From assembly GCF_003732665.1 (NCBI RefSeq), contig NZ_MOBP01000012.1:308325-372324 (forward strand): 64,000 nucleotides of DNA. Direction: 5' to 3'. Of this stretch, positions 16,200-24,525 are shown piece after piece (position 1 is the first letter of the stretch; the number at the start of each line of letters is the position of its first letter). Below the pieces are notes generated by a model. The model did not search any database. It had not been told where the DNA came from and worked only from the letters and a program-made list of their open reading frames with translations. A program made the position numbers and the translations under genes. The stretch comes from Pseudomonas frederiksbergensis. GTDB taxonomy: Bacteria; Pseudomonadota; Gammaproteobacteria; Pseudomonadales; Pseudomonadaceae.

Positions 16200-16975
16200 C
16201 GGGCCAGCCATTCACCGACGATCTTCTGATAGCCGCCGGTGACCTTGCTCAAGTGCAACCACTGATCAACATATTGCTTCCACGCCATGTCATCGCGGGG
16301 CAGCAGATAAGCTTTCTCGCCATACTGAAAGTACTGACTCGGATTCACCGCACACAGCCCTGGCTTGAGTTTCTGCTGATACAGCGCTTCTGACGCGTCG
16401 GTGATCATCACGTCAGCTTTCTTGTCCAGCAGCGCCTGGAACAGCGTGACATTGTCGTGCAGCAGCAGTTGCGCCTTGGGCAGGTAGGCATGGACAAACG
16501 CCTCGTTGGTGCCGCCCGCCGGTTCAATCAGACGCACTGAAGGTTGGTTGATCTGCTCGATGGTCTGGTAAAGCGATTGATCTTCGCAGCGCACCAGCGG
16601 GACTTTGCCATCGACATCGAGGGTGCTGCTGAAAAAGGCTTTTTTCTGCCGCTCCAGGGTCACGGAAATCCCGCCCACCGCGATGTCGCATTTGCCGGCC
16701 AGCAGGTCGGGCATCAGGGTCTTCCAGGTGGTTTGTACCCATTGCACTTTGGCGCCGAGGCTGTCGGCCAGGGACCGGGCCATTGCGATGTCGATGCCTT
16801 CGTATTCACCGCTTTCGTTTTTAAAGGTGTAGGGCTTGTAATCGCCGGTGGTGCAGACCGTCAGCAGGCCCTGCTGCATGACGCTGTCCAGATGCGATGG
16901 CGTTTCCTGCGCGTGCACGCCCAAGGGCAGGGCGAGTACTCCGCAGAGGATCAGGGTGGTTTTTTTGTTGTTCAT
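16196..16975 (-). CDS. Periplasmic PheC-like protein (cyclohexadienyl dehydratase / solute-binding fold)
   Basis: A 259-residue exported protein with a signal peptide (LILCGVLALPLGVHAQE) and a family-3 solute-binding fold. It shares motif blocks with P. aeruginosa PheC: TTGDYKPY, DIAVGGISVTLERQ, PAGGTNEAF, TDASEA and EKAYLLPRDD. PheC is a periplasmic cyclohexadienyl (arogenate/prephenate) dehydratase. Whether this protein is an enzyme or an amino-acid binding protein cannot be settled by eye; no permease genes adjoin it. The ATG at 16975 is chosen because the signal peptide begins there. Confidence 0.65.
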   Translation of the reverse strand: MNNKKTTLILCGVLALPLGVHAQETPSHLDSVMQQGLLTVCTTGDYKPYTFKNESGEYEGIDIAMARSLADSLGAKVQWVQTTWKTLMPDLLAGKCDIAVGGISVTLERQKKAFFSSTLDVDGKVPLVRCEDQSLYQTIEQINQPSVRLIEPAGGTNEAFVHAYLPKAQLLLHDNVTLFQALLDKKADVMITDASEALYQQKLKPGLCAVNPSQYFQYGEKAYLLPRDDMAWKQYVDQWLHLSKVTGGYQKIVGEWLAR

Positions 16976-17032
16976 CGGTTCGGCGCTCACTTTCAAATCC
17001 TATGAGAGGTGCGCCGAGTATCGCCGATAGAC

Positions 17033-18004
17033 TCAACGATTGGGCAGTGAAAGACACCCCAAACCTTTCAGGGTGGCTTCGACCGCTTGGGCCAACGGTG
17101 TGTGCGGCTCAGTCCCGAGCACTGCGAGCAATCGGCGGTTGTCCATGCGCAGTGGTTGCTGCCACAGGTAACGCATCTCCAGCAGTTCCCGCAGGGTGGT
17201 CACGAACGGCGCGGCCAGGCGTGTCAACCACCAGGGAAACGCCCGCAATTTCGCCTCACCGCCATGCTGCTCGACGCATCGGGCAATGGCCATCGCCATC
17301 TGCCTGCCATCAGCGTCCCAATGCCCGGCCATATGAAAGTTGGAGAAGGGCGCCAGGCTCTCCCGATGGCTGAGCAGTTGCACCATGGTCTGCGCAACAT
17401 CGGGCAAATAGGACCACTGATGACCCACCCCGGGATCACCCAGCAGGTTGATGTGCTTCACGGTTTGCCCAGGCTTGATCAGCCCCATGGAAAACCAATT
17501 GTTGCCCGCCTGCGGACCGAAAAAATCCCCGGCCCGCAGCACAATCGCCCGGACGCCTTGTTGCGTTGCGGCGTGCAGGCGCTGTTCGAGCTGGACGCGG
17601 ATCCGGCCTTTACGGGGCAGTGGATGTTGCGCCGCATCCTCGGTCAACAACGGAAATGCCTCCGGGCCGAAGTTGTAGACCGTGCCTGGCAACACGATAG
17701 TCGCGCCTTCCTTCACGGCTGCGGCGATGGTGTTGTCCATCATCGGCAGCACCCAATCATTCCAGCGTCGATAACCGGGCGGATTGACCGCGTGGATCAG
17801 CACGCTGCAACCCTGTGCTGCGCGCATAACGTCTTCGCGGTTCAGCGCATCGCCACGCAGATAGAGAATGCCCTCGCGGGTTTCGCTGCTTTGCGTCAGC
17901 CCCCTCTGCAACGCCTGGACTTTCCATCCAGCGTCGCGCAGTTGTCGCGCCACTTCACCGCCGATGCCGCCCGTTGCACCCAATACCAGAATTTTCTGCG
18001 TCAT
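17033..18004 (-). CDS. NAD(P)-dependent epimerase/reductase, atypical SDR
   Basis: A 323-residue extended/atypical SDR with an N-terminal Rossmann motif VLGATGGIGGEVARQL and IHAVNPPGY; PGTVYNFG and LRAGDFFGPQAGNNWF follow. A GGGAGA ribosome site precedes the ATG. The catalytic YxxxK is not obvious, as in NmrA-like members, so activity is uncertain. It is divergent from a LysR regulator 91 nt away, which probably controls it. Confidence 0.75.
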   Translation of the reverse strand: MTQKILVLGATGGIGGEVARQLRDAGWKVQALQRGLTQSSETREGILYLRGDALNREDVMRAAQGCSVLIHAVNPPGYRRWNDWVLPMMDNTIAAAVKEGATIVLPGTVYNFGPEAFPLLTEDAAQHPLPRKGRIRVQLEQRLHAATQQGVRAIVLRAGDFFGPQAGNNWFSMGLIKPGQTVKHINLLGDPGVGHQWSYLPDVAQTMVQLLSHRESLAPFSNFHMAGHWDADGRQMAMAIARCVEQHGGEAKLRAFPWWLTRLAAPFVTTLRELLEMRYLWQQPLRMDNRRLLAVLGTEPHTPLAQAVEATLKGLGCLSLPNR

Positions 18005-18083
18005 ATCGCGTTCTCCCAGATCATGAATACATTCTGGTACGCCACCGGGGATGAAAGAAATTGCTGAATATCAGCTACTAGCT

Positions 18084-18097
18084 ATACATTTATGTAT
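18084..18097. promoter_or_regulatory. Palindrome ATACATTTATGTAT at LysR start
   Basis: A 14-nt near-perfect dyad in the 91-nt SDR/LysR intergenic region, overlapping the LysR start codon. It fits a LysR-type autoregulatory site. Confidence 0.4.
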
Positions 18098-18983
18098 GAC
18101 TAAATCCATTGGTTGGGAACTCTATCGAAGCTTTCTGGCGGTGCTGACCCACGGCTCGCTATCGGCTGCCGCACGGGCGCTGGGCATCACCCAACCCACC
18201 GTGGGGCGGCACATTGCCGAGCTGGAAGCTTCGTTCAAACAGACCTTGTTCACCCGTTCAAGAACCGGACTGATGCCCACCGAGGCGGCGTTGACCCTGC
18301 GCAGCTACGCCGAGGCCATGCGCAGCAATGCGGCGGCGCTTGAGCGAGCCATGGCAGGTCACGGACAAACTACCGGCGGCACCGTGCGCATCACCGCCAG
18401 CGAAGTGATTGGCGTGGAAGTGCTACCGACGGCACTGGCGCAGCTACGGCGGGCGCACTCACAACTGACAATTGAACTGGTGGCCACCAATCGCGTGCAG
18501 GACTTGTTGCAACGGGAGGCCGACATCGCGGTGCGCATGACCCCACCGAAACAGGAACAGCTTATTGCGCGTGGTGTCGGCCACGTCAAAGTCGGGCTCC
18601 ACGCACATGCCGACTATTTGCAACAATACGGAACGCCCAAGGTGCCGGCAGACCTCGCGCAGCACACGTTGATTGGTTTCGACAGCGAAACGCCGTTCAT
18701 CCGCGCCGCCAGCAAGCGCATGCCAGGCTGGACCCGCGAAGGCTTTGCCCTGCGCTCCGACAGTGACATGGCCCAACTGGCCTTGATCCGCGCCGGCGCT
18801 GGCATCGGTTTTTGCCAGTCGGCACTGGCCAGGCGCTCGGCCAGCCTGGTTCAGGTACTGCCCGAGCACTTCACCTTTGAGTTGGACGCCTGGGTCACTA
18901 TGCACGAAGACCTGCGCAACAGTCCGCGCTGCAGGGTGGTCTTTGATGCCTTGGTCCAGTGTCTGCTGGCTCACACCGCGTGA
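18096..18983 (+). CDS. LysR-family transcriptional regulator
   Basis: A 295-residue LysR protein. The N-terminal winged helix-turn-helix is FLAVLTHGSLSAAARALGI to TQPTVGRHIAELE. The effector domain follows, with TGGTVRITASEVIGVEVLP at its start. The ATG at 18096 is chosen to give the usual distance to the helix-turn-helix; the frame is open to 18051. It is divergent from the atypical SDR and is likely its regulator. The effector is unknown. Confidence 0.85.
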   Translation: MTKSIGWELYRSFLAVLTHGSLSAAARALGITQPTVGRHIAELEASFKQTLFTRSRTGLMPTEAALTLRSYAEAMRSNAAALERAMAGHGQTTGGTVRITASEVIGVEVLPTALAQLRRAHSQLTIELVATNRVQDLLQREADIAVRMTPPKQEQLIARGVGHVKVGLHAHADYLQQYGTPKVPADLAQHTLIGFDSETPFIRAASKRMPGWTREGFALRSDSDMAQLALIRAGAGIGFCQSALARRSASLVQVLPEHFTFELDAWVTMHEDLRNSPRCRVVFDALVQCLLAHTA

Positions 18984-19187
18984 ACCCTGTACCTTCAACC
19001 CGGAAGAAATTTTTTTGAAATCAAGGGGTTGCCAGCCTCGGGAAATCAGTACATAATTCACGCCATCGAAAGCACTGACCGCTGAAAAAGCTCAATGTTT
19101 TCAAGGAGTTAGAGAACGATTCAATTAACTCTCGAAGCTCAGCGTTTGTATGCATCTGGTGTCGTGCTACTGACATCCGATGTTTGA

Positions 19188-19261
19188 GGCCGAGTAGCAA
19201 AATGGTTATGCAGTGGATTGCAAATCCACCTACGCCGGTTCGATTCCGACCTCGGCCTCCA
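19188..19261 (+). tRNA. tRNA-Cys (GCA)
   Basis: A 74-nt cloverleaf: acceptor GGCCGAG/CTCGGCC, anticodon loop TTGCAAA with GCA between GTGGA/TCCAC stems, T-loop GGTTCGATTCC, and an encoded CCA end. A promoter-like TTGCCA...TACATAAT lies about 120 nt upstream. The usual Pseudomonas tRNA-Gly neighbour was not found before it. Confidence 0.97.
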
Positions 19262-19270
19262 CTCTTAAAA

Positions 19271-19304
19271 GCCCTGTAGATCAATGATCTACGGGGCTTT
19301 TTTT
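19271..19304 (+). terminator. Terminator after tRNA-Cys
   Basis: The hairpin GCCCTGTAGATC-AAT-GATCTACGGGGC is followed by seven T. Confidence 0.9.
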
Positions 19305-19529
19305 ATGCCTTCAGGAAAGTGAAGTGTTCCGCATCTTTTGGGATGTGTTGCGCATGTTCAGATTATTTTGTGGGCTGGACGATAGGGCCTGCGCTGCTCG
19401 GAAGCCTGATTGCGCCTGGGAAATGTCCTACATATTTTCGCTCCGATGCGAACTGCGCGGCAGGCCTTGAAAAATCATTAGCCCACGATGCGCTAAAGCT
19501 GCTAACCTTTTGAAATTGCTTGTTTTGTT
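19305..19529. other. Non-coding stretch between tRNA-Cys and tRNA remnant
   Basis: About 225 nt with no gene-like frame, of mixed composition and with AT-rich ends. It is probably residue of a deleted insertion. Confidence 0.5.
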
Positions 19530-19579
19530 GATGGATTTCAGATCCTTGGATGCCGGTTCGACCAGGTCCTCGGCTTCCA
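19530..19579 (+). pseudogene. Decayed 3' copy of tRNA-Cys
   Basis: From the anticodon stem to the CCA this aligns with tRNA-Cys: TGGATTTCAGATCC for TGGATTGCAAATCC, then GCCGGTTCGA, CCTCGGCTTCCACT. The 5' half is absent or unrecognisable, the anticodon position reads TCA, and the T-stem is degraded. The copied segment includes the downstream terminator. It is likely an attachment-site duplicate left by an integrated element. Confidence 0.75.
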
Positions 19580-19588
19580 CTTTAAACG

Positions 19589-19621
19589 AGCTCCGTAGAT
19601 CTTTGATCTACGGAGCTTTTT
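19589..19621 (+). terminator. Terminator copy after tRNA-Cys remnant
   Basis: AGCTCCGTAGATC-TTT-GATCTACGGAGCT plus a T-run, homologous to the terminator at 19271-19304 and with the pairing conserved despite base changes. Confidence 0.85.
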
Positions 19622-19771
19622 ATTTCGTGGTCCTGCAAGATTTAGTCTTGAAAAGGACGTCTGCGAACTTGCTTCACCAGAGCGGGATGTATATATTTCC
19701 CCCTCTGTTGCACCAGGGTCAGAACTGCCAGGGTTTCCCGGACATTTTTCAGACCGCTGCACCGCGCTACC

Positions 19772-19858
19772 GCCCGAATGGCGAAACTGGTAGACGCATG
19801 GGACTTAAAATCCCCCGCTCGTAAGGGCGTGCCGGTTCGATTCCGGCTTCGGGCACCA
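19772..19858 (+). tRNA. tRNA-Leu (TAA)
   Basis: An 87-nt class-II tRNA: acceptor GCCCGAA/TTCGGGC, anticodon TAA in GGACTTAAAATCC, a long variable arm, T-loop GGTTCGATTCC, and an encoded CCA. Confidence 0.97.
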
Positions 19859-19866
19859 CATATATC

Positions 19867-19900
19867 AAAGGCCTGCATGAGAAACCTCATGCAGGCCTTT
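19867..19900 (+). terminator. Terminator after tRNA-Leu
   Basis: A perfect 15-bp hairpin AAAGGCCTGCATGAG/CTCATGCAGGCCTTT with a 4-nt loop. The A/T ends make it work in either direction. Confidence 0.85.
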
Positions 19901-19944
19901 GTCGTTTCCGGTTCATTGTTTTTGACAGGCATGGAGCTTCGATT

Positions 19945-20313
19945 TTGATTTCAGTGATGAAAAAAACAGCCATCGCGTATGGCGTCGCCTTTTCCGGCCT
20001 GAGTTATATCCAGGCCCCAGTCGCCGAGGAATTTACCGATCGTGAGATCGCCGTAAAACTCATCGCGGGGCAGAGGGCATGCACCCAAGTAAACCCTGCA
20101 GGCAACTACTCCTATAAGAACTTCATCAATACCCCGGAGATGGAGGTGACTGATGAGGTAAAAGCAGAAACCCTCATCGCCGAAACTTCCCCGGACTATC
20201 AAGAAGAAATACGGCGTGCTCAGGATGAGATGGTACGTGACGAGACCGGTAGAGCGGCGCTGGGGCTTCTGTGTTCGTATTACAAACCGCCAAAGGGATT
20301 TAGTTTCTGGTGA
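19945..20313 (+). CDS. Hypothetical exported protein
   Basis: A 122-residue protein of unknown function. The TTG start has GGAG 8 nt upstream; an ATG follows at 19957. The N-terminus (MKKTAIAYGVAFSGLSYIQA) is hydrophobic and may be a signal peptide. Two cysteines (RACTQ and LLCSYY) could form a disulfide. It lies directly after the tRNA-Leu terminator, a typical place for accessory cargo. Confidence 0.55.
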   Translation: MISVMKKTAIAYGVAFSGLSYIQAPVAEEFTDREIAVKLIAGQRACTQVNPAGNYSYKNFINTPEMEVTDEVKAETLIAETSPDYQEEIRRAQDEMVRDETGRAALGLLCSYYKPPKGFSFW

Positions 20314-20383
20314 CGGGGGGGCGTCGCAAAAGGATCTCGGGCCGATCAGATCGGCCCGAGGCGACTATCCAAACGAATGCCTG

Positions 20384-20668
20384 CTAAACGAATGCCTGAC
20401 CGCGAAATCCACGGGGCAACCTTTGCAGTCCTGCCATGTCCGTCAACCGCTGAGTCCACTCCGCCCGCCAGTCACTGGCGGTGTGAGTCACCTTGGCCTT
20501 GCGCGCCGCACGACGTGCCGCGTTGCGTTCGTCTTTACGTGCGTCCTTGAATGCATCGGTATTGCGGCAACTTCTGCATTTCACCTGGGACAGTATTTTG
20601 CTCGAAACCAGTTTGGCGCCCGTGTGACCACAGGCCAGGTGACCGCCGACTTTGAAGTGAGTAACCAT
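20384..20668 (-). CDS. Small conserved protein with zinc-ribbon-like cysteines
   Basis: A 94-residue basic protein. The start is set at the ATG with GGAGACG upstream; the open frame extends further but without a site. CGHTG near residue 13 and CRSCRNTD near residue 33 could form a small zinc ribbon, followed by an Arg/Lys/Ala-rich helix (DARKDERNAARRAARKAK). Function unknown; nucleic-acid binding is a guess. Confidence 0.62.
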   Translation of the reverse strand: MVTHFKVGGHLACGHTGAKLVSSKILSQVKCRSCRNTDAFKDARKDERNAARRAARKAKVTHTASDWRAEWTQRLTDMAGLQRLPRGFRGQAFV

Positions 20669-20742
20669 TGAAACGTCTCCTTCGTGACGTATGTGGGTTT
20701 GACCTCCCATCGGCGGCAGCGTTCGTATTTGGAACCGACAGG

Positions 20743-20771
20743 CAAAAAAAAGGCCCGCATGCGGGCGGGCC
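20743..20771 (-). terminator. Terminator on minus strand
   Basis: The minus strand reads GGCCCGCCCGCATGCGGGCC followed by eight T. It would end transcription from the small gene at 20968-21198. Confidence 0.75.
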
Positions 20772-20967
20772 AAGGGATTCTTCAAAGGAGTAGGGCCACA
20801 GTAGGGGGTAGGTTGTGAACGCAATGTGAAAACAAACACGCAAAAAAAATCCCAGCGCTGGGGCCGGGTTGCGGGTGAGGCAGGAGGCAATCAGGCAGGC
20901 AGGGTCTCGGTGACTGTCTTGTCGCCGTTCATGCTTCCTGAGTCAGGCCTGTCCTTGAGACAAATGA

Positions 20968-21198
20968 TTATCTGAACCGAGGCAGCGGTGGTTCGACAGG
21001 GCGCAGAGAAGACAGAGTGCTACGAATCAGCGGTGTGTCTTTCTCGATGTCGTTCAACCGGTCACGGATTTTCAGTGCCGTAGGATGCCCGCCTTGATGA
21101 TCGACCCAGTCGGCAATTTCCTTGCACGCGGCAGCGAGACGAGCCTGACGGGAGTCAAGCAGGGTGAGCAGGGTGGTGATGGACTCTTTTTCAGACAT
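20968..21198 (-). CDS. Small hypothetical protein
   Basis: A 76-residue, probably helical, soluble protein. A strong GGAGGTG precedes the ATG. It includes TTLLTLLDSRQARLAAACKE and a proline-rich tail (PVEPPLPRF). No family recognised. Confidence 0.6.
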   Translation of the reverse strand: MSEKESITTLLTLLDSRQARLAAACKEIADWVDHQGGHPTALKIRDRLNDIEKDTPLIRSTLSSLRPVEPPLPRFR

Positions 21199-21314
21199 GA
21201 CACACCTCCATTTAAAGCAAACTGGCAGTGGCAGCAAAAAGCCCGCGGGTGCGAGCTCTCTGCCGATGGGGTCGCTGGTCCTTCAGCTGATTTGAGTATA
21301 GACCCGGAAACAAA

Positions 21315-21539
21315 TTATGAACTTTGCCGGGCTGTCACTTGTGAGCGCGCATTGAGTTGATGGCACTCGCGTCGGGCATCTTCTTCAAGGTCGAAGCCGT
21401 CACCGATGAAGCCCCGGGTGCGGGTATCGGTGATGCGGAACCAGACGGCGGCCTCGGGCGGCTCGTGATTGACTTCTCCGGCTCGGCGGCCATGAATGAT
21501 GATTTTGTTGCAACGTTTCACAACGAAAATGTCTTCCAT
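21315..21539 (-). CDS. Small hypothetical protein
   Basis: A 74-residue soluble protein starting MEDIFVVKRCNKIIIHG, with acidic and basic patches. GGTGG lies near the start. No family recognised. It lies between the gene at 20968 and topoisomerase IB on the same strand. Confidence 0.55.
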   Translation of the reverse strand: MEDIFVVKRCNKIIIHGRRAGEVNHEPPEAAVWFRITDTRTRGFIGDGFDLEEDARRECHQLNARSQVTARQSS

Positions 21540-21648
21540 GGCACCACCGTAGCTGATTCGTGTTCAGATCAACTATAGAAGCCCTTGGCGATCGTGCAAA
21601 AAATAGCCGGGTAGTTCGTCGGTTGTTCAAGCGATAGCGTCGCCGCTG

Positions 21649-22686
21649 TCAGGCTTTTTCGGCAGCGGCGACCATCTTCTCCAGAAAAATCGCCAAACCA
21701 ACCTCTTCAGCCCTGAGCCCTTTACGCACCCTTGCCCGCGGCAGCTCAGCCAGAGCACCCAGCATAAATCCCTCCAACACCGCTGGGTGGATGTAGCACT
21801 TGCGGCACACCGCCGGGGTATTGCCCAACTGTTTGGCGACGTTCTTGACCATTTCCACCACGTGCCGCTTGGCGTCGGATTCCGGTTCCCAGTGCAATTC
21901 CCGTAATACCGACAATGCCAGGGCGCTGCCGGCCCAGGTGCGGTAGTCCTTGGCGGTAAAGTCAGCGCCGGTGAGGGTTTGCAGGTAGGCGTTGACGTCG
22001 GAAGAGCTGACGGTGTGGCGCTCGCCGTTTTCGTCGAGGTACTGGAACAGGTTTTGTCCGGGGAGTTCCAGGCAGCGCTTGATGATTCGCGCCAGGCGCC
22101 GGTCTTTCACGGTGATCTGATGCTCGACGCCGCTTTTACCGCGAAACTGGAACAGGATCGCACTGCCGTTGACCTCGACATGACGGCTGCGCAGGGTGGT
22201 CAGGCCATAGGAGCGGTTGTCCCTGGCGTACTGCGTGTTGCCAACGCGGATCAGCGTCGCATCGAGCAAGGTGATGACCGTGGCCATGACCTTGTCGCGG
22301 CTGAAACCGGGCGCCGCCAGCAGGGCTTCGAGTTGCTTGCGCAGTTTCGGCAGGGCCAGGCCGAAGTCACGCAACCGCGAGTACTTGTCGGCATCGCGCA
22401 CTTCGCGCCAGCGCGCGTGATAACGGTATTGCTTGCGGCCCCGGGCATCGCGTCCAGTGGCTTGCAGGTGGCCTCGCGGGTCGGCGCTGATCCACACATC
22501 GGTGTAGGCCGGTGGCACCGCGAGGGCGTTGATCCGTTTGATTTCGTCGGGATCGGTGATGCGCTGGCCCGATGGATCGAAATAACAGAATTTGCCCCGC
22601 AGTTTCCTGCGGGTGATGCCGGGCTGGGTGTCATCGACGTAATGCAAGTCGGGTGGCAACACATCGGTCAGCGCGGTATCGGGCAT
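21649..22686 (-). CDS. DNA topoisomerase IB (poxvirus-like)
   Basis: A 345-residue type IB topoisomerase that relaxes supercoils through a 3'-phosphotyrosine. The N-terminal domain has KLRGKFCYFDPSGQRI. The catalytic domain has RVGNTQYARDN and SYGLTTLRSRHV (active-site Arg region), KSGVEHQ (Lys), RTWAGSALAL (Arg) and CRKCYIHPAV, whose Tyr is the nucleophile. The length is typical of bacterial members. AAGGA precedes the ATG. Confidence 0.92.
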   Translation of the reverse strand: MPDTALTDVLPPDLHYVDDTQPGITRRKLRGKFCYFDPSGQRITDPDEIKRINALAVPPAYTDVWISADPRGHLQATGRDARGRKQYRYHARWREVRDADKYSRLRDFGLALPKLRKQLEALLAAPGFSRDKVMATVITLLDATLIRVGNTQYARDNRSYGLTTLRSRHVEVNGSAILFQFRGKSGVEHQITVKDRRLARIIKRCLELPGQNLFQYLDENGERHTVSSSDVNAYLQTLTGADFTAKDYRTWAGSALALSVLRELHWEPESDAKRHVVEMVKNVAKQLGNTPAVCRKCYIHPAVLEGFMLGALAELPRARVRKGLRAEEVGLAIFLEKMVAAAEKA

Positions 22687-22761
22687 GGCGGTAGTCCTTG
22701 GCAGCTAATCAGGGGCTTGTACAGCCATTGACCGCGTGCCGTCGCCGAGGTGCCAACAGAT

Positions 22762-23841
22762 TCAGGCCAGCACTGCCACTGCCTTGATTTGCGCCCAGAG
22801 TTGTTGGCCGGGATGGATGCCCAGTTGATCCCGAGAATATCGGGTGATGCGCGCCAGCAGCGGGGTGCCGCCGGCGTCCAGGCGAATCAGCACATGGGCG
22901 GCATTGTCGGCGCCCAACTCACTGATCACCGTAACCGGCAGGCGGTTAAGGATGCTGCTGTGCTCGGTGCTTTGCAGGCTCAAGCTGACATCCCGCGCCT
23001 GCACTTTGCAGCGCAACGCCTGGCCTTCGGTCATTGGCGAATGGGGGACGCGCAGATTCAGGCCGGAATTTGGCAGTTGCAGGGTCAACAGTTGATAGCC
23101 GGTGTCGTAAGCGCTGACCTGTCCTTCAATGACCACGCCGGCGTCGTCACCCAGGGCCAGCGGTAAATCGAGGCGGGCCAGGGTTTCGCCGATCGGACCG
23201 CTGGCCAACGCTTTGCCGTCGCTGAGCAGGACGATATGGTCGGCCAGGCGTGCCACTTCATCCTGGGAATGGCTGACGTACAGCACCGGTATGTCCAGTT
23301 CGTCGTGCAGCCGTTGCAGATACGGCAGGATTTCGTTTTTGCGTTGGCTGTCCAGCGCTGCGAGCGGTTCGTCCATCAGCAGCAGTTTCGGGCTGGTGAG
23401 CAGGGCGCGGGCAATGCCGATGCGCTGGCGTTCGCCGCCGGAGAGGTGCTGCGGATGACGATCCAGCAAATGGCCGATGCCCAGCAATTCGGTGGCATGG
23501 GCCATATCGACCCGGCGCTGTTGTTTCGGGATGCGCTTGAGGCTAAATTCCAGGTTGGCCAGTACCGACAGGTGTGGAAACAGGCTCGCCTCCTGGAAGA
23601 CATAACCGATGGCGCGTTTGTGCGGTGGGACGAAAATCTTCTGGCGACTGTCCTGCCACACTTCGTCGTTGACCTGGATAAAGCCTTCTTCGGCCTTCTC
23701 CAGCCCGGCGATGCAGCGCAGGCAGGTGGTCTTGCCCGACCCGGAATGGCCGAACAGCGCAGTGACACCGCGACCGGGCAACTGCAGGTCCACGTCCAGG
23801 GCGAACCCCGAATAACTGAGTTTCAGGCGGGTTTGAATCAT
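22762..23841 (-). CDS. modC: Molybdate ABC transporter ATP-binding protein
   Basis: A 359-residue ATPase of the molybdate importer. Walker A is GHSGSGKTT, the signature LSGGERQRIGIARALL and Walker B LLLMDEPLAAL. A C-terminal TOBE/MOP domain (about residues 290-355) senses molybdate. GGAG lies 7 nt before the ATG, which itself overlaps the region just past the modB stop. It is the third gene of modABC. Confidence 0.95.
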   Translation of the reverse strand: MIQTRLKLSYSGFALDVDLQLPGRGVTALFGHSGSGKTTCLRCIAGLEKAEEGFIQVNDEVWQDSRQKIFVPPHKRAIGYVFQEASLFPHLSVLANLEFSLKRIPKQQRRVDMAHATELLGIGHLLDRHPQHLSGGERQRIGIARALLTSPKLLLMDEPLAALDSQRKNEILPYLQRLHDELDIPVLYVSHSQDEVARLADHIVLLSDGKALASGPIGETLARLDLPLALGDDAGVVIEGQVSAYDTGYQLLTLQLPNSGLNLRVPHSPMTEGQALRCKVQARDVSLSLQSTEHSSILNRLPVTVISELGADNAAHVLIRLDAGGTPLLARITRYSRDQLGIHPGQQLWAQIKAVAVLA

Positions 23842-23844
23842 CAA

Positions 23845-24525
23845 TCAGCTCCAGCCCGCTTTGGTTTTACGGCTGGAGTAGAGCGCCAGCAACACCAGGA
23901 AAGAGAACACCAGCATCGCCCCGGCCAGCCAATGGGCCTGGGCGTACTCCATGGCTTCGACGTGATCGTAGATCTGCACCGAGACCACGCGGGTCTTGTC
24001 CGGGATGTTGCCGCCGATCATCAGCACCACGCCAAACTCGCCGACCGTATGGGCGAAGCCGAGAATTGCGGCGGTGATAAAACCGGGACGAGCCAGAGGC
24101 AGGATCACGCTGAAAAACGTATCCCAGGGGTTGGCGCGCAAGGTGGCGGCGACTTCCAGTGGGCGAGTGCCGATGGCGGAAAACGCGTTTTGCAGAGGCT
24201 GCACCACGAACGGCATCGAATACAGCACCGAGCCGATCACCAACCCCGCAAAACTGAAAGTCAGGGTGCCCAGCCCCAGTGATTGGGTGAACTGGCCAAC
24301 GAACCCGTGAGGCCCGAGCATCAGCAGCAAATAGAAGCCAATCACCGTGGGTGGAAGCACCAGGGGCAGGGCGACGATCGCCCCGACCGGGCCACGCAAC
24401 CAGGAGCGGGTGCGCGACAGCCATAACGCAATCGGAGTGCCGATCACCAACAGGATGACGGTCGTCAGGGACGCCAGTTTCAGGGTCAGCCAGATGGCGG
24501 AAAAATCGGCACTCGTCAGCGTCAT
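23845..24525 (-). CDS. modB: Molybdate ABC transporter permease
   Basis: A 226-residue permease with five to six membrane segments and the EAA-type loop AATLRANPWDTFFSVILP. It directly abuts modA and modC on the same strand. Confidence 0.95.
   Translation of the reverse strand: MTLTSADFSAIWLTLKLASLTTVILLVIGTPIALWLSRTRSWLRGPVGAIVALPLVLPPTVIGFYLLLMLGPHGFVGQFTQSLGLGTLTFSFAGLVIGSVLYSMPFVVQPLQNAFSAIGTRPLEVAATLRANPWDTFFSVILPLARPGFITAAILGFAHTVGEFGVVLMIGGNIPDKTRVVSVQIYDHVEAMEYAQAHWLAGAMLVFSFLVLLALYSSRKTKAGWS

Noticed and set aside
19319..19513. 64-residue open frame between the tRNAs
   Set aside because: No ribosome binding site, unlikely composition, and it lies in the presumed island scar.
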